In this document: in pieces, positions 37,681 through 47,221 of the stretch | How the letters are laid out: the number at the start of each line of letters is the position of its first letter | Numbering within the stretch: position 1 is the stretch's first letter | Assembly (NCBI GenBank): GCA_004369045.1 | Contig: ML213510.1 | Coordinates: 383,979-447,978, forward strand | DNA length: 64,000 bases | Source: Heliocybe sulcata | Taxonomy: Eukaryota; Basidiomycota; Agaricomycetes; Gloeophyllales; Gloeophyllaceae | Direction: 5' to 3' | Notes under the pieces: generated by a model | The model's database searches: none | What the model saw: only the letters and a program-made list of their open reading frames with translations | What the model was told of the DNA's origin: nothing | Made by a program: the position numbers and the translations under genes

Positions 37681-40600
37681 TTGGCTTACAACAATTTGGG
37701 CGTATTTACGTCAAACGTGAAAGTTGCCCAGCTTGCACACTGTCATGATTGGCCGCCATTTTCCTTTCCTGCTCTCCTCCACCCCCATCTCGAGGTGTAT
37801 GGATCTTTCGGTGCAAAACAAGCTGCTCATCGAGGCCAAAACAATTGCGCGTCAAGCGCTTCCATCCCAACCCAAGATTTCGGAATGGACTGTCACTCGA
37901 TCCAAGACTTGACTGCGATTCCGGAGGTTACTCGTTTGACCGAGACATGCGACTCTTCTCGATGTCGTCGCTGTCGCGGAACTGACAGAGACATCCAGCG
38001 GCTGATTAACAAAACTGACAGGCCTGATGGCGAGGCATGTATAAATCTGAAGGTATAGCTGGCGCAGGTTCTCTCCGCCCACCACTAGCAAGTGTCAAGC
38101 ATTATGAACAGCAACTGTATCAAAACAGCTTCCGCGTTATACGCTCTTCGAGCCATCCCTCCACCGTCTGGTCCTCCTTTCTGGTCTGGGTCCTCTTCGC
38201 GTCTGCCTGTCTACTGGCAGCGCCCTCGTCAACCTCCTGCCGGAGCAGCCTCAGGACTTGGCTTTTGGTCGACCACGAGGACATCTCTTTGCTCGCCATT
38301 TGATGCAGAGAGATCCTTGACTGAGAAGGCGACGGATGAAGGAGGGATTTTAAAACTGGCGGACGTCCGAAAGGTAAGCAGCAGCTTATATATGTATCTG
38401 GGCGCCTGCCTCATTCCATTGCTCGTGCAGGCTTTCGGCTCCGTCTCGCTGCTGCCACTGTCTCCTGCGAGTCCTACCGCAGAAGGCCTCCTGGTTGCGA
38501 CTGCCTCGGTCACCTCTCTTCTTTCCCTGGACTCTGCGAAGGAAGGGGAAATGGACGGAAGGCTCGAGGAACGAGACTCATCCGTCTACTCAGACAACTC
38601 GGACAGCACTGACGATCGGCGATCGCACCTCGAGATTTCGCTTGCGCCGAGTCAATCGTTGGCGGCTGGTACGGCTTCCTTGGGCCAGAACATTTCGCAA
38701 AGTCTCTCGGATGGCTCTGTCTCTCTGAGCTTGTCGTCCGCCTCTACCACGACCGGACTCAAGCGTCTGGCACCCGAAGACCCAGGAGCTTCCTTGGAGA
38801 CTCCTTTGCTCTCGCGCTCCCCGCTCGTCTCAGCGTGCTCGGTGCTTTCCGGTATCGTCGCTCTCGTCCAGGACGAGTCAAGCTTCCAAGCTGCCTCGGC
38901 GGTTCCGCCCGTGTCCAGTGGCTCCCCAGACCCGGTCCTCTTGCCTAGGCAAGCTACAGTGTACGGAGAGACTCAGTTATCACCCGAGGCTTCCTCGTTC
39001 GTGATGGCAGGGGTTTCTACCTTATTGATCGACGACCCCAGTCCCCCGGAAGAAAGTCACCCAGCTCCTGTCATGGCTGCTCCTGCCGAGACAGAGTCGC
39101 TTACTACGGGCTCTTGGTACGCTAGCGCCTCTGAGGCATCTGTATGGGTGGAAGAGAACACGGTCAGCGCTCTGAAGCAATCGCTCAGGAAGCTGGAGGA
39201 AGATGATGAGCAGCGTGAGGCCGTTGGTCTTGTCAAGGCTCCCCATGTTCTCATCTTTGAGGATCGGGAGGGCGTCAATGTCTTACCCGGTCTTCTCAAG
39301 GCCGTCGAAGGTGTGGTGGCCGTGGAAGTCGTTGAGCTATCGGAAGCCGAAGCCCCGAAGCCTGGCAGTCGTACGGAAGATGTCAAAGTGCCTGAAAATG
39401 TCGCCCCCACTCGTGCGCCGGAGGACGACTGGAGGGTCCCTTCTGCCTGTGTGTGCGCTGCTGCTCGATCCACCCATCGTCGTCCTTATGTCCGCTTTGG
39501 TGAAGAGAATAGGCGACCTGGCTGCGCTCCAGACACACTTCCTGTGTCGCTGCGCTGGTTACTGGCGCGTCCGGCCTTTGGTCTTGTGGAGGAGGCTCCT
39601 CGGTTGCGTTCTTATACGCCGGCTGGCACACCAGCGAGGGCCATCGCTTCCACCATGAGAATCAAGACGCGTCCATCTCCGTCGCGGACACCTGGTGGCA
39701 GCCCGCCTAGGACAGAGAAGAGTACCAAGACGAGGACGCCATGCAAACATCTTATCCGCGCTCGGTCGTGGTTGGCAGCTGTAGCGGTTGTCGACAACGT
39801 GTTCTTGCTCGACAGCGGTTCCTCGAGTGAGCTGGATGTTCTCGAAAACCTGCTCTGCACTCTCCCGAAGACCAAGCGCCGTGCAAGGCGTCCGAGCCTA
39901 AAGCCGTGTTCTGCTAGGCGAGCGGTTGAACGACAGGAACCTCGACGTAGCACGAAGCGACTACTCAGGCGACGTTCTGACGATCTTGATATTAAAGTCG
40001 TAGAAAATCAGGTTCGGCATGCCGGGCTGAAGATGTGTCCGGAGGTGTTGCCTCCTGTGCAGCTGCCTCTCGATGCTCTCGGCCTCCCTCCGCCTCAGCT
40101 GTTCAAGACCCCAGCAGCCGAGGTAGTCCGTCGAGCGCTTTCAACGTCTACGCATGTTAGGGCATCCGCTAAGGTATGCCGTCTTGCCTTGCACAGCGAA
40201 CGGGTTATTGACGCCGCGATCCAGGATACTCCCTCTTCTTGCATTAGCTTAGAGGCATGGTCTGTAGACTTTCAAGACAGTGCACTGACAGCACCGGTCC
40301 AGGCGTCTGTCCGCTCAACTCCCACTAGCAGTGGTGGAGCTTTTCAGCACCTCGAGGTCCCGGCAATGAAGCATGTTGTGGACGTCTCCCCTGATGTCGC
40401 CGAAATGGGGTCGACGTTTGCTGATGCCGCAGCGCCCGATATCGAGATGGCTTCACCCCTCGGTTCTGTACAAGATTCCTGTGAACTGGTAGTGACGTCC
40501 AGCGGCGCTCTGTCGCAGGACGGGATGGAGGTGGATGGCGAAGACGACTCTAGGCAGCATCCTTTCTTCGTCAGTTTTCCGACAGGAGTTTCGCCAAACC

Positions 40601-42037
40601 AATGGCCACTTTGCTCTGGACCTGAGACACCATCGGTCCTGTTTCCGGAGCCGATGCTGGTGGATTCTCCCACAACGCCGTACCTGGAGTCGCTCGACGT
40701 CCACATGGAGGTGCTGGTGTCGCATTCGACGGATATCGAGATGCGGTCAGCATGTGCGAATGGAGGCACCACTGGTGACCTCGACCTGATGGATTGGGAG
40801 CCGATTCATACCTACCTTGTGAGTGCCTTCGTTTCCAGATCTGTTGGAGCATACTGATGCGCTTATCCGTTAAGTCATGCCCTGAGAGTAGAGGGTTAGG
40901 TGGACATGAGCTGTCCAGCGAGGTGGCTTCGTTTCGATGCATAGACCGTCTTTAATATCTTTTGATTCTTGTTGTACTCTGTAGCTACGTAATTATTTCT
41001 TTATCCTGTAGCTACGTAGTTCTTTCTTCTTCTCTACTCCCCTCCCGTCCAAGCAAGGCCACCATGCTCTACGGTAAGCGTTGGCCCTCTGCTTGAGTTG
41101 TTTGTCGACTGACATTTACCCCATTTCTAGATCCCTGTCGAACCGCCGACTGGGGGAGCCTATCCAACCCCTGGGTGTCTGCCCCTCGGCTCCTTCTCCG
41201 GCGATGGCTTAATCCTCCTTCCGGCACTCAGCGCGAACAGTCGTCTCAGCTTGGTCCCGACGTTCTCTGGGTACGTAGTCCACTGCTCCTCCTGTGGGCT
41301 GACCAGCTCATTGTCTTTGCAGGACCACGCCGTTGGTCGACTGCCGCCTGAACGTGGCTTCGCTCGTCGACTCTGCTTGCGACACAAACACCTCTAGCGC
41401 TGATGGCAGCTGTGCACGCCGAGGCGACGCTGGGTCCTACTCGCGGTAAGGTGGCGGTGGATCCTGATCTCTTTGACAGCACGGCTCGAAAGGCGCGGCG
41501 ATGGGCTGGGCTCCGAAAAACAACTGTCGGATTGGGGGCACGGGCGTTCTCGTAGGATACGGCCGGCGAGAGGGTGTTCTCTCTCTACTATTGGCGGCCA
41601 AAGGCCGGTGACATGGTAAGTCATTGTTTGCACTGCTCCCCTTCATAAGTACTGACACGGGTTCATTTGGTAGATATGGCATTGCGATGGCGCGTCTGTA
41701 GCGAGGTCGGGGCGAGGAGGCGGTCGTGACGTTTGCTGACGCCTGACGGTGAGTCTGTTCGCTTTTGAGAGAAGCAAGGTTGCTCACGCAGCCTTCTCTG
41801 AGCTGTGGAGGGCGCCGGACTTCGGTCCTGACGCCCTCTGCCACCCCCTCAGGTTGCCACTTGTCCTTTACTCTGCCCCGTCCGTGCGCACCGTTTCCGG
41901 ACCCATTCGCAATGGTGAGCCCAATCTTCCGTGACATTGGTGTCGCGCTGATCGGTCTTCGCATCGTAGCCATATCATGCCACCCAAAGAATGAAAAATT
42001 CCTATCCCCTCTTTTGACTGGCGACCGATCCGCTTGA
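37681..42037 (+). CDS. Gene 1 of repeat unit, copy C (unrecognised, longest open frame)
   Basis: Unrecognised. The core is a frame from 38092 to 40857 of 921 codons, or 902 after removing a probable in-frame 57-nt intron at 38374-38430 (gtaagc..gtgcag). Content: an N-terminal region shared with copy B (TQDFGMDCHSI.DLTAI), a Ser/Glu/Val-rich middle, a basic Arg/Ser/Pro stretch near 39640-39960 (RTPGGSPPRTEKSTKTRTPCKH), then a region with repeated SALSQDGMEVDGEDDS-like acidic motifs ending LMDWEPIHTYL. Smaller exons continue to LLTGDRSA at 42037. No domain, signal peptide or membrane helix is evident. Overall composition suggests a disordered nuclear protein; that is inference only. The copy B start codon is not kept here, so the N-terminus is uncertain. 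Confidence 0.5.
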
Positions 42038-43178
42038 ACGCCGTAGCCCCCTCTGCCCTCGTCCCATCCATGCGCCTGGTGAGTCCGTGCTGTCTCTGAG
42101 GCGAGAGGACGCCGGCGCTGGTCCGTTTGAGCCATGGTCTCTGGTGTTGCGGTAAGCGGACAGCTGTTTCGATGGGCCTGATCTTGCCCCCAGCAGCTGC
42201 TAGAGTTTCGGGCTGAACTTAGCCCTTGTCAATGGTCGTGCTCCGCAAGACAGTGAGAGCCTTCTTCGTCCCTTTGGAGACGACGACGCAGCTTTCGAAC
42301 GCTGGACATTAAGCCTTCCGCCCAAGTTCATTTCAAGGAGCTTCGTCGGACATACTAGGTGGTTACTACGATGGGAGGATGTTTCTCTTGCCTGTGCTTC
42401 ATACTTTTGTAGCGTACAGCCTAGTCACTGGTCTATGCATTTGTTTGTAGTGTACAGCCTAATTTATTTCCTTTCGAGCTTCTCTCCGGAGTGGCTGCAC
42501 TCTAAGCCACGCTTTTATATGGTCACCATCTTCTGACATAGCCTGGAAGAACTTGCCCTCTGCTCGAGAGACACACTCCTCAGAGCGCGCTTCGGCTGCG
42601 TTGACATCTTTGCACGTGACCCGCACCTGATACGCACGCGTTGCCACAGCCCGCAAGGTTTATTTACTACAAGGGGCGGACACCGGGAGATGCCGAGACC
42701 GGACGTGGGGGAGGGGGGGGGGCTCCGACACCCTTAACTGAGATTTCTGACGTCCGGTCTTTTATTTTATTTCTGTCCGCCCCTTGATTTACTACCAGCA
42801 TCCGGGACTGAGCTGGAGTTTGCCGTGGAGGTTTAGGTTACTGGTTGTAAGTGCTGATACCGTCATTGACGTGCGTCCGGTCACGACGGATGATCGTCAC
42901 TGTCCAATCCTCTGGAGTCTGGTCGCATGGCTGTCCAGCTTTCTTAGTTTCTATCGTCCATATGTTGTTCCAACGCAGGGAATCTTGGCCATGAGAGCGC
43001 AAAGCCTAGGTATTTAATACGGGCGGCAAGCATGTGCCTCCTTGCGCTACCTCTTCCCAAATTTATGCGATTAATTAGGCCGTGTGGCGCGTAGAATGCT
43101 GTCTGTTTGATCATATTTGTTTCTCCTCCTACTGATACTCCTTTGTATTGAAGCACCGTCATACTATCGTTCCGTTCC
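42038..43178. other. Spacer between gene 1 and HNH gene, copy C
   Basis: About 1.1 kb without a supported gene, matching 2048-3011 in copy A but enlarged by the MITE at 42670-42786. It should contain the HNH promoter. Confidence 0.5.
42670..42786. mobile_element. hAT-like MITE (117 bp) with 8-bp target duplication
   Basis: Ends are perfect 13-bp inverted repeats: caaggggcggaca at 42670-42682 and tgtccgccccttg at 42774-42786. Inside is a second perfect pair, agaccggacg (42696-42705) and cgtccggtct (42751-42760), so the element can fold into a hairpin. It is flanked by the 8-bp direct repeat atttacta (42662-42669 and 42787-42794). An 8-bp duplication with short C/A-starting ends fits the hAT superfamily. 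It has no coding capacity. The same place in copies A and B has no insertion, so it arrived after the unit was duplicated. Confidence 0.9.
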
Positions 43179-44323
43179 ATGATTATGAGCAGCTTAGTCT
43201 CAGAGCCTGTTGCGGATACTCATGTTCGGTTAATCATTGTACTCAACGTGCTCTGGCTGGATATCCCGTACACCATTTTGAGACCTTTATGCTTGTATCC
43301 CCTCAAGTATTTTCGGTATCTTGGCTGGGCAATCCTTGGCCGGGCAATCCTTGGCCTTCAGGGCAAGGTGTACTATGGAGCGGAAGTCGCCTGTGACGAC
43401 GCACCTGTGGTTTGCGGAGAGACCTATGAATTCAGGACAGAGAACAGTGAGTCCACTGCACTTCCCTATCGTCTCAGATCTGACAACGCTTGCTCTGCTT
43501 TGCAGTGGCTGGGGCCGCGCCCGTGAATGTCGATGTGAGCAAGAAGAAGTCAGAATCTATCACTCAGATGTCAAGGCGCGAGAATCTAAAGCGTATGGTG
43601 GGACCTCGCGATGGCCGATGCATCTTCACTGGTCACTCTCACTTGGGTTGTGAGGCTATGCACATCATCCCATTCACAAGAGGACAAGATGTATGCTTCG
43701 CACTGTGGTGTCTTTTGGAAATGGTCCTGACTCGATGAGCAGTGGTTCGAGCGCATCGTTAGAAGCCGTAGAGACACTTCACAATCGGATTTGGAAGACA
43801 CACCGCTAAACGATCTGAAGCTCGATAGTACCAGCAACGGCTTCTTGGTTGTCGGGGGGTTGCATCGCTGGATTGATAGATGGGTGGCGGCCTTACCGGT
43901 TAATTCTCCGTACTTATGTCGCGTGATCACCTTGCTGAAGATTATTAGGTGCCGAACCCAGTTTTGACGCGGGATGATATTGATATCAGTATCAACCCGC
44001 ACCGGGAAAGCGATGGTCGCGTGGAATATTTGACAGACAGGTCGTATATCCTCCAGTGGCTCAAGCTTCCAGATGACGAGTACGATAGGGAGGGTGTGCT
44101 GCGAATTGCACCAAATAATTCACTTGCAGCATTTGTCAAAGGTACCCCCATCCCGAAACCTTCGCCACTCCTGCTGAACTACATGTATGGATGCACCGCC
44201 ATTCGTTGCTGGGGACGCGAGCACGGGTCCATGTCTGACCTTCCCGGCTTTGTTCCGACACCAGAGGTAATAGTCAGGCGGACTTCTACCTCTGATTCTC
44301 GTGATATCGGGCGCGAAAGATAG
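43179..44323 (+). CDS. HNH_2-type nuclease-domain protein, copy C (3' truncated)
   Basis: Same exon plan as copy A: MIMSSLVSEPVADTHVRLII, then RDGRCIFTG and EAMHIIPFTRGQD, then STSNGFL and LHRWID, then VPNPVLTRDDIDISINPH. The His-Asn-His residues are present, but the loop around them differs (GHSHLGCE). A 15-bp tandem duplication near 43327-43356 adds five residues (WAILGRAILG). The frame stops early at 44323 (DSRDIGRER), lacking the conserved C-terminal block (DRIQDLVYMLTLRGRPE) seen in A and B. It is probably a shortened, perhaps non-functional copy. Confidence 0.72.
43327..43356 (+). repeat. 15-bp tandem duplication in HNH copy C
   Basis: The word gggcaatccttggcc occurs twice back to back (43327-43341 and 43342-43356). 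Copies A and B have it once. It keeps the reading frame. Confidence 0.9.
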
Positions 44324-44380
44324 CTTGACCTCGCCTGACGTCGACGATGAAGGGACTCCCAGAGCTCGAGCAGCTGCGCG
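44324..44380 (+). pseudogene. Relic of the M20 carboxypeptidase gene 5' end
   Basis: The sequence around 44324-44358 matches 4613-4647: cttgacctcgcctgacgtc then gacgatgaagggac, against cttgacaccccgcctgacg then ttgaccatgaagggac. After a gap it matches again exactly for 20 bases (agagctcgagcagctgcgcg at 44361-44380 and 4691-4710). It therefore contains the start codon region of the peptidase gene that lies beside copy A. The rest of the gene is missing. Confidence 0.8.
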
Positions 44381-44510
44381 TGGTCGCCCCTCTCGACACG
44401 ATGATGGTCTCGCACGGTAGCAGCGCTGAATGTTAACATCTAATATTCATCGTATACAGCATGCTAGTTTGATACATTGGCAAGCACTGTGTTTTGATCG
44501 TCAACTACAG

Positions 44511-45482
44511 TCATAGGTCGTTGGCAGCTCGAGACCGCAATATTTCCAGACTACGGGAATGCGAAAGTCCGCCGATCCTCCTCCAGGCCCTGCCATCCAT
44601 GTCCTCCTCTATCACGATCCGCAAAGAAGGGAAGCAGCACTGAAGAATGCTCTTGGCCAATACAGAATTCAACCGCGCGTCTCTCTTCGCTCCCTGTGAG
44701 GTTTGGAGTATGATCGTGTGCACGGTGCTGGATAGAGGGTGGAGGCTTGTGAGAGAGTCGGCGAGCGTCGTCGGTACTTCGAGCGTCTCGGTATTTGGGC
44801 AAACGCCGAGGATGTCCCGGACGAACTCGATTGGGACGCCGCTCAAGGAGACGCTCCGGATACTGCTGAGCTCGCACTTTGCGCATCTGTGCCGGACGTA
44901 GCTGCCGTGCAGGTACTCCTTGAGGCTCCGGGGGACATTCGGGTCGTTCTCGTTGTACGAATAGTTGAGGTCGAGGTGCGTGATCTGCTTGGGGAAGGCG
45001 ATCATGCGGTAGTGATCGAAGAGATCGTCGAAGCCCCAGTTTGAGTACTCGATGGACAGTCGTCTGAGGTTGGGAAGGAACCCGAGGCCGGCGACCGTGT
45101 AGAGCGTAGAGACGAGCGTGTCTCCCATGGTGTTTGTCGCGCGGTAGAGCTGCACGGGGAAGAGAGTCGAGTCTCCGCGGATGTGGAAGGTCAACGAGCG
45201 GCAGCGCGACGCTGCTGCAGCGGTCGCCATGGTCCACAGGCCCTTGGGTTCTGGAAAGGGCGTCTCCCGCAGCAGTTGGATGTAGTGTAAACCGTATTCA
45301 GGAGTGGCGATGTGCGCGTCCGTCATCGCTATCGGGGCAAAGATGGAAAGCCACGCTTTGTTGACGAGAGGCAGCGAGATCAGAAGGTCGATACGCTCCT
45401 CGTAAGAGAGCTTAGACAGCCATAGCTGTCGTAGGATAGTATCGTAAAGCTCGGCTGGGAGCCAGGACAGAGAGATGCTCAT
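44511..45482 (-). CDS. F-box/LRR-like protein
   Basis: A single exon of 323 aa. The N-terminus (MSISLSWLPAELYDTILRQLWLSKLSYEERIDLLISLPLVNKAWLSIF) reads as an F-box-like helix set: LPAELYDTIL...LPLVNKAW. The remainder has leucine-rich-repeat-like turns (LPNLRRLSIEYSNWGF, ITHLDLNYS, IRSVSLSGVPIEFV, CPNTETLEVP, FPSLRIVIE). Such proteins are highly expanded in Agaricomycetes as possible SCF ubiquitin-ligase adaptors. The target is unknown. It lies just beyond the end of repeat copy C. Confidence 0.78.
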   Translation of the reverse strand: MSISLSWLPAELYDTILRQLWLSKLSYEERIDLLISLPLVNKAWLSIFAPIAMTDAHIATPEYGLHYIQLLRETPFPEPKGLWTMATAAAASRCRSLTFHIRGDSTLFPVQLYRATNTMGDTLVSTLYTVAGLGFLPNLRRLSIEYSNWGFDDLFDHYRMIAFPKQITHLDLNYSYNENDPNVPRSLKEYLHGSYVRHRCAKCELSSIRSVSLSGVPIEFVRDILGVCPNTETLEVPTTLADSLTSLHPLSSTVHTIILQTSQGAKRDARLNSVLAKSILQCCFPSLRIVIEEDMDGRAWRRIGGLSHSRSLEILRSRAANDL

Positions 45483-46124
45483 GTCGGGTAGGATGCTGCG
45501 GTATGCACATGAGTTACCGTCATGGGACTTCTGGGGAATAGCCTACCAGAGTATAAATAGTACTATGAAGCGTTACTTTGTATTCGTGTTCCGATGCTTC
45601 CTGTGGGTAAAGTCTGCTGGGTAGGGACTGCGTAGGGGGAAGAATCCTTATAGCTTCAATTGTCCGGGACTGCACGAGATAACTTAGAATTCCATACCTG
45701 ACCGGGACGGCTGACTACGTAGATCCCTGGCCGCCGGCGTCTCGCTCGAGCTCGATACATTAGTTCAGACTTGAATCAAGTCAGCGGGTGTGGATGACAA
45801 CAAGAAGGCAGGCGCCTGCGAAGCCCGCCACAGCCGCTACCGACGCAGGGCCAAACAAGGCAATCGTCGGGACTCACGGCCACATGTCTGACAGTTTGTG
45901 TCAAACCTCTTCGCGTGCCCCCTTTGCCGCCTTCTGCGCCTCGCTCTAGGACAGTTATCTGCAACTACAGGCTTGATTTCACGGCTCTTCGAGACTCAAT
46001 TGGACCGGGAGAGCATAAGGAAATGTCGAAGCGCTCCGACGGATAGAATAAGGCGACGCTATTATGGAGCCTGACTGCATTCCCTATGCCGATCTGCAAC
46101 CAAAAGACCTACGCAAAAGGCATC
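45483..46124. other. Gap between F-box gene and cytidylyltransferase
   Basis: About 640 bases on the 5' side of the F-box gene, with no supported gene. Short frames on both strands show no recognisable content. Confidence 0.4.
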
Positions 46125-46980
46125 TCAGAAACCGATTCCGTAAATATCAATTGGCTCCGGGATCTCTTCTTCCTCTTTTATCTCCCTTTTCGAAACCAGC
46201 GGGGACGGATGTGCTGGCGCTGTCGGAACGAAACGCGCTGCCTCTGTCAGACCAGACGTTCTCCTCGTCGGTATTATCCGTCCTGAAACACGCGCTGTCA
46301 AGAACGCTATAGCATGCATCGTGCTGGCTTGCCTTACCGAGACTCTTCAGGACGTCGTAGCCGTGCAGCCGCGCTCTGTCCACATCGGGGTCCACGGACG
46401 TCCCTTCGTCCAACGCAACAAAGTCGATCCTCTGTTCTCTTAGAAACTCCTCCGTGACCACCCACGGCGCCTCGGGCAACACCTCGTCGACCCAGCGACA
46501 ATGCCGTATCACCTCGCACCTCTCCAAGTGCGGCGACGTCACTGGGTAATCATACTGGCGGCACAGGTCGTCTCCGAAGACGCCGACGACCAAGTGGACT
46601 GACGCGAACGACAACTTGGCTTGGCGCATCTGTAGGGCATGCCTGTTGCGAAAGTCTATCAATGCGTCTTCCCCCCGACCGAGCTGGACTCGCCCTGCAT
46701 GGAAGCCGTCATACGCGCCGTCCACGTATATCCTCATCGTTCTCCGATCGACATCGCCTATCGCGGAGGCCCTCTGCACGTAGGCCTGGATGTCTTCTGG
46801 GGTCAGCGAGACGGTCTTCAGCTTTTGTCGCGCCACCTCTGTCGGGGCTGGTTCGGGAATCTCCACGTGGCCGAGGTCAGCGATGCTGGATTCCAAGGAT
46901 AGCGCTCCGTTGGAGATAATGTCATAGTCCAAGTCGTCGCTGGTTACTGACGCGGCGTAGGGTTGCGGCGCGGCTGGCAT
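46125..46980 (-). CDS. Short phosphocholine/phosphoethanolamine-type cytidylyltransferase
   Basis: Three exons (46694-46980, 46338-46642, 46125-46294) give 253 aa. Signature pieces of the CTP:phosphocholine cytidylyltransferase fold are present: RIYVDGAYDGFHAGHALQMRQAK with the HxGH nucleotide-binding motif completed across the first intron, then HLVVGVFGDDLCRQY, ERCEVIRHCRWVDEVLPEAPWVVTEEFL, IDFVALDEG and RIIPTRRTSGL. Such enzymes make CDP-choline or CDP-ethanolamine for phospholipid synthesis. The first intron appears to be GC-AG (gcgagt). The DG(I/V)FDLFHxGH core is altered to DGAYDGFHAGH, and the long amphipathic membrane-binding tail of Pct1 is missing, so this is probably a divergent paralogue. 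An upstream in-frame ATG at 47046 exists. Confidence 0.8.
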
Positions 46981-47221
46981 GGTCGTCGCGGTGCTGGATG
47001 GCACGAGGCCCTCGCAAAGTCCGCAAATGGTAACAAACAGTCGCACACATCAGCAGAATCAAGAAAGCAATACAGATGAACGAGTGCCGAGGATGCCAAG
47101 TATAGTCCTGTAATGCGTCAGATGGGTTCAATGTATGGCTGTCGTGGCTATACGCCACTTTCAAAATCTTTTCTCGCCATCTATCCTGCACTGCATTTCG
47201 CGCTGTAAGTGTACAAGACGA

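Larger units (their letters stand above)
37650..44380 (+). repeat. Large repeat unit, copy C, with M20 gene relic at its 3' end
   Basis: This copy runs from about 37650 (matching the outer edge of copy B) through gene 1 and an HNH gene cut short at its 3' end. It then jumps across a deletion to about 55 bases matching the start of the M20 gene at 4613-4710. Within it are a MITE insertion (42670-42786) and a 15-bp tandem duplication (43327-43356). It is closer to copy A than to copy B. Confidence 0.88.

Noticed and set aside
41437-42135. Reverse-strand open frame of 232 codons in copy C with a PPPPY motif
   Set aside because: It lies opposite gene 1 exons bounded by canonical forward introns, and the same frame is broken in copies A and B. 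GC-rich sequence leaves such frames open by chance.
37650-44380. Idea that the repeat unit is an autonomous transposon or virus-like element
   Set aside because: No terminal repeats, target duplication, reverse transcriptase, integrase, transposase, polymerase or capsid gene is visible, and its 3' edge runs into a host peptidase gene relic.
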